Source: Candidatus Aegiribacteria sp.
GTDB lineage: Bacteria > Fermentibacterota > Fermentibacteria > Fermentibacterales > JCC-6
Direction: 5' to 3'
Assembly (NCBI GenBank): GCA_013138965.1
Contig: WTBT01000003.1
Coordinates: forward strand, 37,203 to 101,202
Length of the DNA stretch: 64,000 nucleotides
Under the pieces are notes generated by a model. The model was not told the origin of the DNA, did no database searches, and worked only from the letters and a program-made list of their open reading frames with translations. Below are positions 8,799-17,928 of the stretch, piece by piece (position 1 is the stretch's first letter; every line of letters starts with the position of its first letter). A program made the position numbers and the translations under genes.

Positions 8799-8970
8799 TT
8801 AAAGCTCCTTTCGTTGTTACTTTGAATATACTGTATGATTGACAGTGGTGACTGCCGGTCAGAAATGGCGCCTTGACTCTTGCTAAGTATTAAAATTCTT
8901 TGTATTGCTTATTGTATCTATTCGTATTTGCATAAGTTCATTAGAAAAAATTAGAAGGAGGCTTTTAAGT

Positions 8971-11259
8971 ATGAAGAGAACTTTTCTAATCCTGCTCCTG
9001 GCTGTTACGTCTATTTTCGCCGCGGGACAGGGAGGCGTGGGAAGCTGGCAATCCTTCGGCGGCTCCGAGGGAGAAATTCCAGAGGTGACGGTACTTGAAT
9101 CCGACCGGAACCACATGGTACTGGAAATCTCCATCCCCGGCTTCTGGCTTTTCGACAGACCGGCGGAGGGAAGAATATGGAACTGCGTTGAACTGCCGGG
9201 GTGCCACCCACAGGGAAGAGTCGGTCTGCCTGATCTGCCATCCGTAATCGAGATGTTCGCCCTTCCTTTCGGAACCGAGGCGGTTGTAACGATTGAAGAT
9301 GTTTCTTCAGCGGTTTACGGAAACATGGATATCCTTCCCAGACAGACCCCTGAGATCGACATGCCTCATGCGCCGTACCCCTTCGTCATAAACGATGAAT
9401 TCTACCAGGGAGGCGAAAGCTACCCCTTCGCGCGGGTAGAGGTTGATAACGAAGGTATATGGTCCGGGCTGAATGTCGCGAGGCTCGTGGTAAACCCGTT
9501 CAGTTACAACCCTGAAGCGGGAACCCTGGAAGCCGCGAGCAGTATTACCCTGAGGGTAGATTTTGAGGGCTCCGCTTCACGTATTGCCGATCCGGTCAAT
9601 CCCTCCATGGTTCCGGCGATGGAACAGAATGTAATCAACTGGAGTGTCTTTGAGCCTTATGCCGCCCCCCCCGGCGGCGCCAGGGACGCCGGTGTAGAGT
9701 ACGTCTTTGTTTGTACCGCGGACAATGTAGACTGGGTTTCAGAACTCTTCAAGACCCATCATTACCTGGGACTTCACGTAAGGGTTGAAACCCTTGCTGC
9801 CCCCGCAACCACCGATGCCATAAAACTTGCCATAACGGATAATTACACTACCGGTGTAACCCGCTTCGCGTGCATAGTCGGCACACACAGCGAGCTTCCT
9901 TCCTATATCTGGTCGGGAAAATTGGGAGATTACTGGTACGCCTGCATCACCAGTGACAATCTTCCTGAGATAGCTGTCGGAAGGCTTACCGGTGACTCGG
10001 CGCAGATAGTCACGCAGGTTAACAAGATCATCAACGGCTACATGGACTTCGATTTCGGGAGCTCAAAAGCCTCCGGCATCATTCCAAGCGAGGCTGTGCT
10101 TGCTGCGTGGGACCGATCTGATTATAAAGCGTGCTGTGATCTGATAGCCGCTTATTCCTACAGCCTCTGTGATATGACCTTCACCAAGGTATACGACGGC
10201 ACTACGGGTGGTACGAATACAGATGTTTCGAACGCCATTAACACCGGTATAGGCACAGTCACCTACAGAGGCCACGGGAACAATACCATCTGGTCATGGT
10301 CCGCTCCCGGCTACTGGAGCGCCACCAACATCAACGCTCTGACCAACACTTTCATGCCCCCCGTTTTCAACATCGCATGCAACTGCGGTAGATATTCGAC
10401 TGCCAGCACATGCCTTGCTGAAGCCTGGCAGTGGGCGACGAACGGAGCGAGCGGTAACGTTGCGGCCACGGATCCTTCCTATACTACCCCGAACCATGAT
10501 TACATCAAGCAGATCTATATAGCCCTTTTCGACACAGGTACTTTCCGCGTCGGTGAGGCGATAAACGCCGGAACTGCCTGGATAGTAAACAATCACGGCT
10601 CTTCCGGTCTTAGTAACGCAAGAATGTACATATGGTTCGGTGACCCGGCCATGGATGTATGGACCTTCGACACTGCGGACGAGCCGGGAGAACTTCTTAT
10701 CGCCGCTCCAGCGTCGGTACCTCCCGGACCCCAGGACATTACAGTAACTGTGACCGACAACGGTTCTCTTGTTGAGGGTGTTAACGTTACATTGACAGAC
10801 GGTGTTGACAACTACGACGCCATGTCATGCTACGAAGAGGGCACGACCAACTCTTCCGGCCAGGCCACCATCAACGTCACAGTTCCTGCTAGCGGCGTAA
10901 TGCACGTTGGCGCATTCCTGCATGATTACAGATACGACATCAGCGCGATCACCATCAGCTCTGTCGGTATCGGCGAACAGGAGGGAGCCGCTTCTGTCCT
11001 CTCCCTTAACCTGCCTTACCCCAATCCGGTTACCGAAAACGCATCCCTTGGATTCAGCCTTCCTTTCAGCGGAAACGTTGAGATCACCGTTTACGATGTC
11101 TCCGGTCGAATGGTCGAGACCATACTTGACGGTTCGGTTGAATCGGGAAGCCACTGCGTACTGTGGGTTCCAGAGGATGAAATGACCAGTGGCGTCTACT
11201 TCATCAGGCTCACAACTGATGGGGGAACTCTTACACGGCAGGTTATGGTTATCAGATAG
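8971..11259 (+). CDS. Gingipain-like cysteine protease (peptidase C25), copy 1
   Basis: 762 residues. Order of parts: signal peptide (1 to about 20), C25 propeptide (about 25-210), catalytic C25 domain (about 245-575), an Ig-like domain (about 580-680) and a C-terminal sorting/FlgD-like domain with PYPNPV...VYDVSGRMVETI...SGVYFIRL. The catalytic pair is visible: H435 in YRGHGNN and C470 in NIACNCG. A secreted or cell-surface endopeptidase is expected, exported by Sec and then possibly by a type IX system. The start is ATG 8971 with the ribosome site AAGGAGG; the frame continues upstream to 8905 but without support. A paralogue follows in tandem, separated by a terminator. Confidence 0.93.
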   Translation: MKRTFLILLLAVTSIFAAGQGGVGSWQSFGGSEGEIPEVTVLESDRNHMVLEISIPGFWLFDRPAEGRIWNCVELPGCHPQGRVGLPDLPSVIEMFALPFGTEAVVTIEDVSSAVYGNMDILPRQTPEIDMPHAPYPFVINDEFYQGGESYPFARVEVDNEGIWSGLNVARLVVNPFSYNPEAGTLEAASSITLRVDFEGSASRIADPVNPSMVPAMEQNVINWSVFEPYAAPPGGARDAGVEYVFVCTADNVDWVSELFKTHHYLGLHVRVETLAAPATTDAIKLAITDNYTTGVTRFACIVGTHSELPSYIWSGKLGDYWYACITSDNLPEIAVGRLTGDSAQIVTQVNKIINGYMDFDFGSSKASGIIPSEAVLAAWDRSDYKACCDLIAAYSYSLCDMTFTKVYDGTTGGTNTDVSNAINTGIGTVTYRGHGNNTIWSWSAPGYWSATNINALTNTFMPPVFNIACNCGRYSTASTCLAEAWQWATNGASGNVAATDPSYTTPNHDYIKQIYIALFDTGTFRVGEAINAGTAWIVNNHGSSGLSNARMYIWFGDPAMDVWTFDTADEPGELLIAAPASVPPGPQDITVTVTDNGSLVEGVNVTLTDGVDNYDAMSCYEEGTTNSSGQATINVTVPASGVMHVGAFLHDYRYDISAITISSVGIGEQEGAASVLSLNLPYPNPVTENASLGFSLPFSGNVEITVYDVSGRMVETILDGSVESGSHCVLWVPEDEMTSGVYFIRLTTDGGTLTRQVMVIR

Positions 11260-11285
11260 CACGCTGACCTGCATAACTGATACGG

Positions 11286-11309
11286 AAGGCGGGTTTTCGA
11301 ACCCGCCTT
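11286..11309 (+). terminator. Rho-independent terminator after C25 copy 1
   Basis: AAGGCGGGTT-TTCG-AACCCGCCTT: a perfect 10-base stem with a TTCG tetraloop, followed by TATCTTG. It separates the two tandem proteases into independent units. Confidence 0.88.
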
Positions 11310-11403
11310 TATCTTGACCGGTATACCGGGGAACGGTTAGTGTTTCTGTTGTGTTAATGACATTGAAAGGTTCTTTTTCATTTTTTCAGGGAGATGATTG
11401 ACC

Positions 11404-13689
11404 ATGAAATTTCTTCTATCGGCTGTTCTTATTTTCGCGTCCGCCTTCGCGGCCGGACCCGTAAGCGTTGGAAGCTGGCAGTCCTTCGGCGGCGGCGAAG
11501 GCTCCGTCCCGCAGGTAACTGTCCTGGAATCGGACATTTATCATATGCTTGTTGAAGTGTCTATTCCCGGATTCCGGCTCTACGACTCCCCGGCCGGCGG
11601 CAGGATATGGGATCTGGCCGAGCTGCCCGGGTGTTATTCTCAGGGCGATGAGGGCCTTCCCGATCTTCCGTCCGTTCCCAGGCTTTTCGCCCTTCCCTGG
11701 GGAATGGAAGCTGTTGTGACTGTAGAGGATGTCAGCTTTACAGTCTACGAGAACATGGAGATACTTCCAAGACAGACTCCGGAGATCGACATGTATCACC
11801 CCCCCTTCCCTTTCGTTATGAACGAAGAATTCTACGAAGGAACCGGCAGCTTCCCGCATGATTGGGCTTACATAGACAACGAAGGCGGGTGGTCCGGGCT
11901 TAACGCCGCAAGGCTGGTTGTGAATCCCCTGCGCTTCAATCCGAATACAGGTACCCTTAAAGTTGCGTCAAGCATAACCCTGAGAGTGGATTTCAACGGC
12001 TCTCCCGGAGCCCTTGCCCTTCCCGTGAATCCTTCGATGATTCCGGCGATGGAACAGAATATCATCAACTGGGATACTTTCAGGTACGCAGCCGTTCCTC
12101 TTGAAGGCTCCCGTGATGCCGGTGTGGAATATATATTTGTGTGCACGGAGGACAACGTTGACTGGGTTTCAGAACTCTTCGAGACTCACCATTACCTCGG
12201 GCTTCACGCCAGAGTGGAGACCCTCACGGCACCTGCCACTCCCGCCCAGATTTTGAACGCCATTTCCAGTAATTACATCTCCGGTGTAACACGTTTCGCT
12301 TGTATAGTGGGTACTCACGACGAATTGCCTTCTTACAACTATGGATCTTACGTAGGAGATTACTACTACGCGATGATGAACGCGGGAAACTACCCGGATT
12401 TATCGGTAGGACGTCTTACGGGGGATTCAGCCCAGATCGTACACCAGGTAGAGAAGATTCTCAGCGGATACATGGACTACGATTTCGGGAATTCAAAAAC
12501 TCCGGGAATCATTCCCAGCGAAACCATCCTTGCGGCACATCAGGAAAATTATCCCAACAAGTATACGCTCTGCTGCAACCAGGTAGCCGCTTATAACTAC
12601 AGCCTCTGCGATATTACTTTCACAAAGGTTTACCCCCCTGAAGGCGGAACCGCCGCAATGGTTTCCGATAGCATAAACAACGGAACAGGCACTGTTTGCT
12701 ACAGAGGTCATGGCAGCACGTATACATGGCAGTGGTCACCGGGCTGGTACGCAGGAAGAATCAACGCTCTGACCAACACTTTCATGCCCCCCGTTTTCAA
12801 TATCGCGTGCCTGAACGGAAAGCACAATACATCCGGAAGGTGTCTCAGTGAAGCATGGCAGTGGGCAGCACACGGAGCCAGCGGCAACCTTGGGGCCACC
12901 AATACATCCTATACCATAGCTAACAACTACTACGTGAAAAAGATCTATATGGCCCTCTACAGTACCGGTACTTTCCGGGTGTGTGAAGCGATCATGGAAG
13001 CCACGACTTATATCATCTCCACCCAGGGCGCTCCGGGCCTTACCAACGCCAAGATGTATATCTGGTTCGGTGACCCTGCGATGGATATCTGGACATTCGA
13101 TTCCGCCGGACATCCCGGTGAGCTGAATATCTCGCATCCGGCGAACATACTTCCCGGAAACCAGGATGTTACAATAACAGTCACCGATGGAGGCAGCCCT
13201 GTTAGCGGAGTTAACGTCACACTGACCGATGGTGTCGATAACTACGGGGACGGAATGACCTTCTACGAAGAAGGAACAACCAACGCTTCGGGCGAAGTTA
13301 CCATCAATATTACCGCTCCCTCCACTGGAACCGTCTTTATAGGCGCGCAGCTGCACAATTACAGGTACGACATCAGCTGGGTTGTCATAGGCACCGGAAT
13401 AGAGGGATCACCCGGAGCCGGTCCTGCTCTTTCTCTTGAAACCCCCCTGCCGAATCCTGTTGCGACGGGAGCTTCACTGGCATTCACCGTTCCGTCAGGC
13501 GGTAATGTCCGCCTTAACGTTTACGATGTTTCAGGCAGGATCGTTGAAACTGTTTTCAATGGTCATCTTGAAAAGGGGTCTCACTCCGTTGAATGGAGCC
13601 CTGAAAGCGGTATTGCCAGCGGTTTGTACTTTGTAAGACTTGATACTGAAGAGGGATCAGTCACAACACAGGCTATGGTTATCAGGTAG
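11404..13689 (+). CDS. Gingipain-like cysteine protease (peptidase C25), copy 2
   Basis: 761 residues with the same architecture as the preceding gene: signal peptide (MKFLLSAVLIFASAFAAG), C25 propeptide, catalytic domain, Ig-like domain (VTDGGSPVSGVNVTLTDGVDNY) and C-terminal PLPNPV...VYDVSGRIVETV...SGLYFVRL sorting/FlgD-like domain. The catalytic residues are H436 (YRGHGST) and C469 (NIACLNG). Long stretches are identical in protein to copy 1 (INALTNTFMPPVFNIAC), so this is a tandem duplication that has since diverged, mainly in the propeptide and the substrate-pocket region. The ATG at 11404 fits AGGGAGA better than the TTG six bases upstream. Confidence 0.93.
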   Translation: MKFLLSAVLIFASAFAAGPVSVGSWQSFGGGEGSVPQVTVLESDIYHMLVEVSIPGFRLYDSPAGGRIWDLAELPGCYSQGDEGLPDLPSVPRLFALPWGMEAVVTVEDVSFTVYENMEILPRQTPEIDMYHPPFPFVMNEEFYEGTGSFPHDWAYIDNEGGWSGLNAARLVVNPLRFNPNTGTLKVASSITLRVDFNGSPGALALPVNPSMIPAMEQNIINWDTFRYAAVPLEGSRDAGVEYIFVCTEDNVDWVSELFETHHYLGLHARVETLTAPATPAQILNAISSNYISGVTRFACIVGTHDELPSYNYGSYVGDYYYAMMNAGNYPDLSVGRLTGDSAQIVHQVEKILSGYMDYDFGNSKTPGIIPSETILAAHQENYPNKYTLCCNQVAAYNYSLCDITFTKVYPPEGGTAAMVSDSINNGTGTVCYRGHGSTYTWQWSPGWYAGRINALTNTFMPPVFNIACLNGKHNTSGRCLSEAWQWAAHGASGNLGATNTSYTIANNYYVKKIYMALYSTGTFRVCEAIMEATTYIISTQGAPGLTNAKMYIWFGDPAMDIWTFDSAGHPGELNISHPANILPGNQDVTITVTDGGSPVSGVNVTLTDGVDNYGDGMTFYEEGTTNASGEVTINITAPSTGTVFIGAQLHNYRYDISWVVIGTGIEGSPGAGPALSLETPLPNPVATGASLAFTVPSGGNVRLNVYDVSGRIVETVFNGHLEKGSHSVEWSPESGIASGLYFVRLDTEEGSVTTQAMVIR

Positions 13690-13800
13690 CCATCAGATAC
13701 AATCCTGCGGGTTTTCCAGCCCCTTCGGAGGGGCGGTCGAGTACTTCCGCGAGCAAGAGTGTCAGCTGGCGGTTGACAGGAAGCCGGCGCAGGTCGTTGA

Positions 13801-13841
13801 CGTTCCCCGTAACGTTTTAAAGCGGAGCGGGGAACGCTTTT
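13801..13841 (+). terminator. Terminator hairpin after C25 copy 2
   Basis: CGTTCCCCG (13801-13809) pairs with CGGGGAACG (13828-13836), followed by CTTTT. A smaller GCCCC/GGGGC hairpin lies about 70 bases upstream. The remainder of the 197-bp gap contains no gene. Confidence 0.6.
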
Positions 13842-13886
13842 CCATTTACGACGCAGAGTGGTCTTTCAGTGAAGGAAGCTTGATTG

Positions 13887-15392
13887 ATGCAGCAAACAGG
13901 ATTCGATAACGATAAATACCTTGAGGAGCAGACCAGAGAAATCCTGGAAAGGGTTGAGAGTGCAAAGGGAAGATTGTATCTGGAATTCGGCGGAAAACTG
14001 ATGTTCGACCATCACGCGGCAAGGGTTCTCCCGGGTTACGATCCGAACGTAAAAATAAGGCTTCTTGAAAAGCTGCGTGACCGTGCAGAGATCATTCTTT
14101 GCATATTTGCAGGGGATATAGAGAAGAGAAAGATAAGAGGAGATTTCGGTATCACTTACGATACGGATGCCCTTATGCTTATAGACGGGTTCAGAGACAT
14201 GGGCATACAACTCAGGGGAGTAGTAATAACAAGGTTCGAAGATCAGCCCTCCGCCATCTCTTTCGAGAACCGCCTTAAAAGGAGAGGCGTTGATGTATTC
14301 AGGCACTACTACACCAGAGGCTACCCGACTGATGTTAATCTTATAGTAAGTGAGGAGGGATACGGCAGGAACGACTACATTAAGCCCTCGAAGTCCCTTG
14401 TCGTTGTTACAGGGCCGGGGCCGGGCAGCGGAAAACTGGCCACCTGCCTGTCGCAGCTCTACCATGATTTCCAAAAAGGAACGCATGCGGGTTACGCGAA
14501 ATTCGAAACTTTCCCTATATGGAACATTCCGCTTAAGCACCCTGCGAATGCCGCATACGAAGCCGCAACCGCCGATCTGCGTGATGTGAATCTTGTAGAC
14601 CCTTTCCACCTCGAAGCCTACGGCACCACAGCAATCAACTACAACAGAGACGTGGAAGCTTTCCCCCTTCTTAAGAGGATACTTGGGAAGATAACAGGTG
14701 ATAAATCTCCCTACGCTTCTCCCACGGATATGGGAGTGAACAGAGTGGGTTTCGGGATAACCGATGAACATGTGGTACGCAGAGCAGCCGAGCAGGAAAT
14801 TATCAGAAGGTATTTCCGATACAGCTGCGAGTACGTCATGGGTGTTACAGATAAGGGAACGGTCCAGAAGGTTGAACTGCTCATGGATGATTACGGTCTG
14901 ACTCCCGAGAGCAGGCTCGTGGTTGAACCCGCCCGCAGAAACATACCTGAAAGGGAATCGGAGGGAGCTTCGGATCCTGCGGCTGCGGCCGCGCTGATGC
15001 TAAAAGACGGTACTATTATTACAGGCAGAAGCTCTGACCTGATGAATGCTTCCGCTGCCGTAGTACTGAACGCTATTAAGAAACTTGCGAAAATCGACAG
15101 CGATGTTCATCTTCTGGCGCCTGCCACCATTGAATCGATAAGACGTCTGAAGAGGTCTATTAACACTTTTCCTCTTCTTCTTGACCTCGAAGAAGTTCTT
15201 GTTGCGCTGAGCGTGAATGCCGCCGTCTTCAAACCCGCATCTGACGGAATGACGAAACTTACCAAGCTGAGAAACTGCGAAGCTCATCTTACCCATATGC
15301 CTTCATCGGGAGACGAAAGCGGTCTGAGGAGCCTTGGTATTTATCTGACCTGTGACCCTCTTTTCGGCAGCAGAAGACTCTACAACAGCTGA
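13887..15392 (+). CDS. DUF1846 family protein
   Basis: 501 residues matching DUF1846, a family of cytoplasmic proteins found mostly in anaerobes and Firmicutes and lacking an assigned reaction. Recognisable blocks are LYLEFGGKLMFDHHAARVLPGY near the N-terminus, the nucleotide-binding-like VVVTGPGPGSGKLATCLSQLY (about 170-190), and GRSSDLMNASAAVVLNAIKKLA. The P-loop-like GPGPGSGK suggests nucleotide use, which is inference. ATG 13887 follows GAAGGAAG at suitable distance; a TTG immediately before it is less likely. It stands alone between a terminator and the S6 operon leader. Confidence 0.9.
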   Translation: MQQTGFDNDKYLEEQTREILERVESAKGRLYLEFGGKLMFDHHAARVLPGYDPNVKIRLLEKLRDRAEIILCIFAGDIEKRKIRGDFGITYDTDALMLIDGFRDMGIQLRGVVITRFEDQPSAISFENRLKRRGVDVFRHYYTRGYPTDVNLIVSEEGYGRNDYIKPSKSLVVVTGPGPGSGKLATCLSQLYHDFQKGTHAGYAKFETFPIWNIPLKHPANAAYEAATADLRDVNLVDPFHLEAYGTTAINYNRDVEAFPLLKRILGKITGDKSPYASPTDMGVNRVGFGITDEHVVRRAAEQEIIRRYFRYSCEYVMGVTDKGTVQKVELLMDDYGLTPESRLVVEPARRNIPERESEGASDPAAAAALMLKDGTIITGRSSDLMNASAAVVLNAIKKLAKIDSDVHLLAPATIESIRRLKRSINTFPLLLDLEEVLVALSVNAAVFKPASDGMTKLTKLRNCEAHLTHMPSSGDESGLRSLGIYLTCDPLFGSRRLYNS

Positions 15393-15484
15393 AAAGATCA
15401 GCACGCCAGGGCTTGACCCCGCGGCTTGACTTGCTGATGATAGCGTTGTTGTTTGCTGCGAATACGCAGCCCGAAGTGACGCAG

Positions 15485-15539
15485 GTCACCGGACCGGAAA
15501 CGATTATCAGTAAGAAAGTGCTCCTTCCGGTCGGGTGAC
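15485..15539 (+). promoter_or_regulatory. Long leader hairpin upstream of rpsF
   Basis: GTCACC-G-GACCGGAA pairs with TTCCGGTC-G-GGTGAC: 6 + 8 base pairs with a single G/G mismatch and a 25-base loop, ending 37 bases before the rpsF start. S6 operons in many bacteria carry a leader RNA bound by the S6:S18 pair. This hairpin is in the right place, but I cannot confirm the conserved binding motif. No U-run follows, so it is not a terminator. Confidence 0.45.
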
Positions 15540-15576
15540 GTAAGTGTTTTACCTGAATATGGAAGGAGTTTCTGGT

Positions 15577-15939
15577 TTGCGAGACTACGAAACTGTAATA
15601 ATCTGGACTGCCAGCATCCCCGAAGGTGATATCGAAAAAGGACACGATCGTGTCGTAGAGATCATCAAGGGTGATGGAGGCACATACAAAGGTTCCGACA
15701 AATGGAGCCGCCGCATTCTGGCCTATCCCATCAGAAAACAGACCGAAGGCATATACCATTTCCTTAAGTGGAATGGCAGCATGAATGTAACAAGCGCTAT
15801 CGACAAACATCTCAAGATCAATGAAGACTGCCTGAGATTTCTTACTCTCCGGAGCGACGGAGATGGACTGTCCTCCTGGGAGGATGCGGTCGATGATGAG
15901 GTGGAAGAAGACGAAGAAATGGAGAGCGAGGATCAGTAA
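15577..15939 (+). CDS. rpsF: 30S ribosomal protein S6
   Basis: Component of the 30S platform that binds as a pair with S18. 120 residues starting MRDYETVIIW from a TTG at 15577, chosen because GGAAGGAG lies 8 bases upstream and the S6 family starts at this point; upstream ATG 15559 and GTG 15544 would add residues foreign to the family. The conserved LAYPIRKQTEGIYHFLKW is present. The tail is strongly acidic (DDEVEEDEEMESED). First gene of rpsF-ssb-ssb2-rpsR-DUF2232-rplI. Confidence 0.95.
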   Translation: MRDYETVIIWTASIPEGDIEKGHDRVVEIIKGDGGTYKGSDKWSRRILAYPIRKQTEGIYHFLKWNGSMNVTSAIDKHLKINEDCLRFLTLRSDGDGLSSWEDAVDDEVEEDEEMESEDQ

Positions 15940-16397
15940 TGGATCTGAGAATGCCCAGTATCAACAAGGTTATCATCTCGGGAAATCTTGTCCGGGACCC
16001 TGATACAAGGATCCTGGAAAACGGTACTCATCTCGCCAAGATGTCCGTTGCGAACAACCAGCGCTACCGGGACAGGAACGGGGAATGGCAGGAAAAGACA
16101 TGCTACGTGAACGTTATAGCGTGGAGAAAGACTGCGGAACTTGTAAGTGAATTCTGCAGAAAGGGTTCGCCCGTCCTGATTGAAGGGGAACTTGTATTCA
16201 ATTCCTGGGAAGACAGGGATGGCAACAAAAGAAATCAGCTGGAAGTTAACGCCAGGAGAATACAGTTTCTCGAGAAAAAGGGTCAGAATTCTTCCTATAC
16301 AGATGACTCCACTGAGCGTTCCGGCAGTATACCGGACGGTAATAAACACGATTCCGCGCCGGAGCCCGTGGCACAGGATGACGATATCCCGTTCTGA
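15939..16397 (+). CDS. ssb: Single-stranded DNA-binding protein
   Basis: 152 residues. OB fold at 1 to about 112 (INKVIISGNLVRDPDTRI, YVNVIAWRKTAELV, GSPVLIEGELVFNSW), a flexible linker, and the acidic tip DDDIPF that docks SSB partner proteins. It protects single-stranded DNA in replication and repair. Its ATG overlaps the rpsF TAA by one base, indicating translational coupling. An in-frame ATG at 15951 is an alternative start. Confidence 0.95.
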   Translation: MDLRMPSINKVIISGNLVRDPDTRILENGTHLAKMSVANNQRYRDRNGEWQEKTCYVNVIAWRKTAELVSEFCRKGSPVLIEGELVFNSWEDRDGNKRNQLEVNARRIQFLEKKGQNSSYTDDSTERSGSIPDGNKHDSAPEPVAQDDDIPF

Positions 16398-16402
16398 TAA
16401 CC

Positions 16403-16756
16403 ATGACTGTCTCGCGAGAAACACCCGAGTTGAACTACATCGTCCTTACCGGACGGATTATAGAAAAAGGTGAACTAAGATCATCCAGCTTCGGTATCTT
16501 CGTAATAAGGTTCAAGCTGGAAAATTCACTATCGTATTCTGTTGGAAGTTCGGAAGAAGGGAAGAAAACCTACGTCATCAATGTTGAGGCGTGGGGAAGC
16601 CTCGCGGAGAGAATTGACCGCAGTATTACGAATGGGAACTTTGTATTACTTGAGGGTAATCTTGTAAGTAGATCCTACGAAGACAGATCTAAAGGATTAC
16701 ACCATAGAATGATCGTTAAGGCTACCGACGTAATGGCGTTGGAATCCGGATCATAA
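16403..16756 (+). CDS. Second SSB-like OB-fold protein without acidic tail
   Basis: 117 residues homologous to the OB domain of SSB: NYIVLTGRIIEKGELR at the start, VINVEAWGSLAERI in place of VNVIAWRKTAELV, and GNFVLLEGNLVSRSYEDR. It ends shortly after the OB fold and has no DDDIPF-type tip, so it cannot recruit partners as Ssb does. It lies 5 bp after ssb in the S6 operon. A PriB-like or Ssb-modulating role is possible but only inferred. Probably arose by tandem duplication of ssb. Confidence 0.85.
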   Translation: MTVSRETPELNYIVLTGRIIEKGELRSSSFGIFVIRFKLENSLSYSVGSSEEGKKTYVINVEAWGSLAERIDRSITNGNFVLLEGNLVSRSYEDRSKGLHHRMIVKATDVMALESGS

Positions 16757-16777
16757 GGACCATCAGGAGGAACCGAT

Positions 16778-17035
16778 TTGGTCGCGAAAATAAGAATGAA
16801 GAAAAAGAACAGTAAGTTCGGACGTAAGAAAAAATGTCGTTTCTGCGTAAATCCGAAGATGGAAATATCGTATAAGAACGAAAGAATGCTCCAGAGGTAT
16901 GTTTCAGACAGGGGGAAAATCGTAGCCAGGCGCGTTACGGGCAACTGCGCGAAGCACCAGAGAAGGGTTGCCAATGCCATCAAGGTGGCGCGGTTCCTTG
17001 CTCTCGTTCCCTACGTTAGAGAACACTACAGATAA
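16778..17035 (+). CDS. rpsR: 30S ribosomal protein S18
   Basis: 85 residues. The basic protein binds 16S rRNA together with S6. CRFC and NCAKHQRR give a cysteine pair plus a further Cys/His, typical of the zinc-containing S18 form. The start is TTG 16778, supported by AGGAGG seven bases upstream; ATG 16796 would lose this spacing. The conserved SYKNERMLQRYVSDRGKI and RVTGNCAKHQR blocks are present. Confidence 0.94.
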   Translation: MVAKIRMKKKNSKFGRKKKCRFCVNPKMEISYKNERMLQRYVSDRGKIVARRVTGNCAKHQRRVANAIKVARFLALVPYVREHYR

Positions 17036-17055
17036 ACACTCGGCAGGCCTGCACG

Positions 17056-17928
17056 ATGCTAAATAAGCCAGCAGGAACGGGAAGCGGTTTCTTCGGTATT
17101 ATTGCCGTGGGGATTATTCTCGTTCTTATGGGAATTCCATTCGTTGGAATGACTGTAATGACGGTGATGCTGCTTACCCCGAATTCAAGATTCGGCCTGC
17201 CTTTGGCTCTGGCAACTCTTTTCGTCGTTTACCTGATATCCGACTTCACCGGTGCTCTCATAGCGGCAACGGGAGCAGGGCTCATCACGGCCTGCATACG
17301 ATCCGGCAGGAGTTTCCGGTTTTCCGTCGCGGCAGCTGCAGCAGCTACTGCGCTGGCTTCAATTTTCGGAACACTTCTGCTTCCGGAGCAGTCAGTGCTG
17401 TCAGGAGACAATGTTGAAACCCTTGTGCAGTTTTACAGCTCCACGGGAATGAGTTCAACGGAGATTATTTTTGTAATGAATGTTCTGATGTACATACTGC
17501 CTTCCATTCTGGCACTATGGGCAGCGGCGGGAGTGATCGCTTCGGCATCGGCTGTAAAGCTGATTAACAGACGAAGAGGCATTGAGCTTGCTCTTCCCGG
17601 GGATCATTCCCTGAGGATGGGCTTGATACCCGCCTGGATTCTTATAGCGGCACTGGCAGTTAATCTTGCAGGCAGCAGCCTTCCCGTTTTTCTTCAGCAG
17701 GCAGCTGTAAATATTTCGATTTTCATGATTCTGCCCTACTCCGCTGTGGGGCTTGCAGTGTGCAGAAAAGTATTGTCAATGTATCCTCAGGGACTTATCC
17801 TGGCGGCCCTTTTAGCAATAGTGTTTCCGCCTTTTGCCCTTGGAGTACTGCTAATTACCGGTATACTTGATACATGGTTCGATTTCAGAACACGTCTTAA
17901 GAAGATAAATGAAAGGAAAAATCAATAA
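17056..17928 (+). CDS. DUF2232 (YybS-like) multi-pass membrane protein
   Basis: 290 residues with about seven to eight hydrophobic segments and a short basic C-terminus (RTRLKKINERKNQ). The position between rpsR and rplI is the usual site of DUF2232/YybS genes, and the sequence style agrees. Biochemical role is unknown; a small-molecule transport or sensing role would be speculation. Its TAA overlaps the rplI ATG by one base. Confidence 0.8.
   Translation: MLNKPAGTGSGFFGIIAVGIILVLMGIPFVGMTVMTVMLLTPNSRFGLPLALATLFVVYLISDFTGALIAATGAGLITACIRSGRSFRFSVAAAAAATALASIFGTLLLPEQSVLSGDNVETLVQFYSSTGMSSTEIIFVMNVLMYILPSILALWAAAGVIASASAVKLINRRRGIELALPGDHSLRMGLIPAWILIAALAVNLAGSSLPVFLQQAAVNISIFMILPYSAVGLAVCRKVLSMYPQGLILAALLAIVFPPFALGVLLITGILDTWFDFRTRLKKINERKNQ

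Noticed and set aside
12736..13356. 206-codon minus-strand frame
   Set aside because: Antisense to the second C25 protease; low-complexity and no start support.
13866..14771. A 301-codon open frame on the minus strand
   Set aside because: Entirely antisense to the DUF1846 gene, has no recognisable domain and no ribosome site; a product of codon bias.
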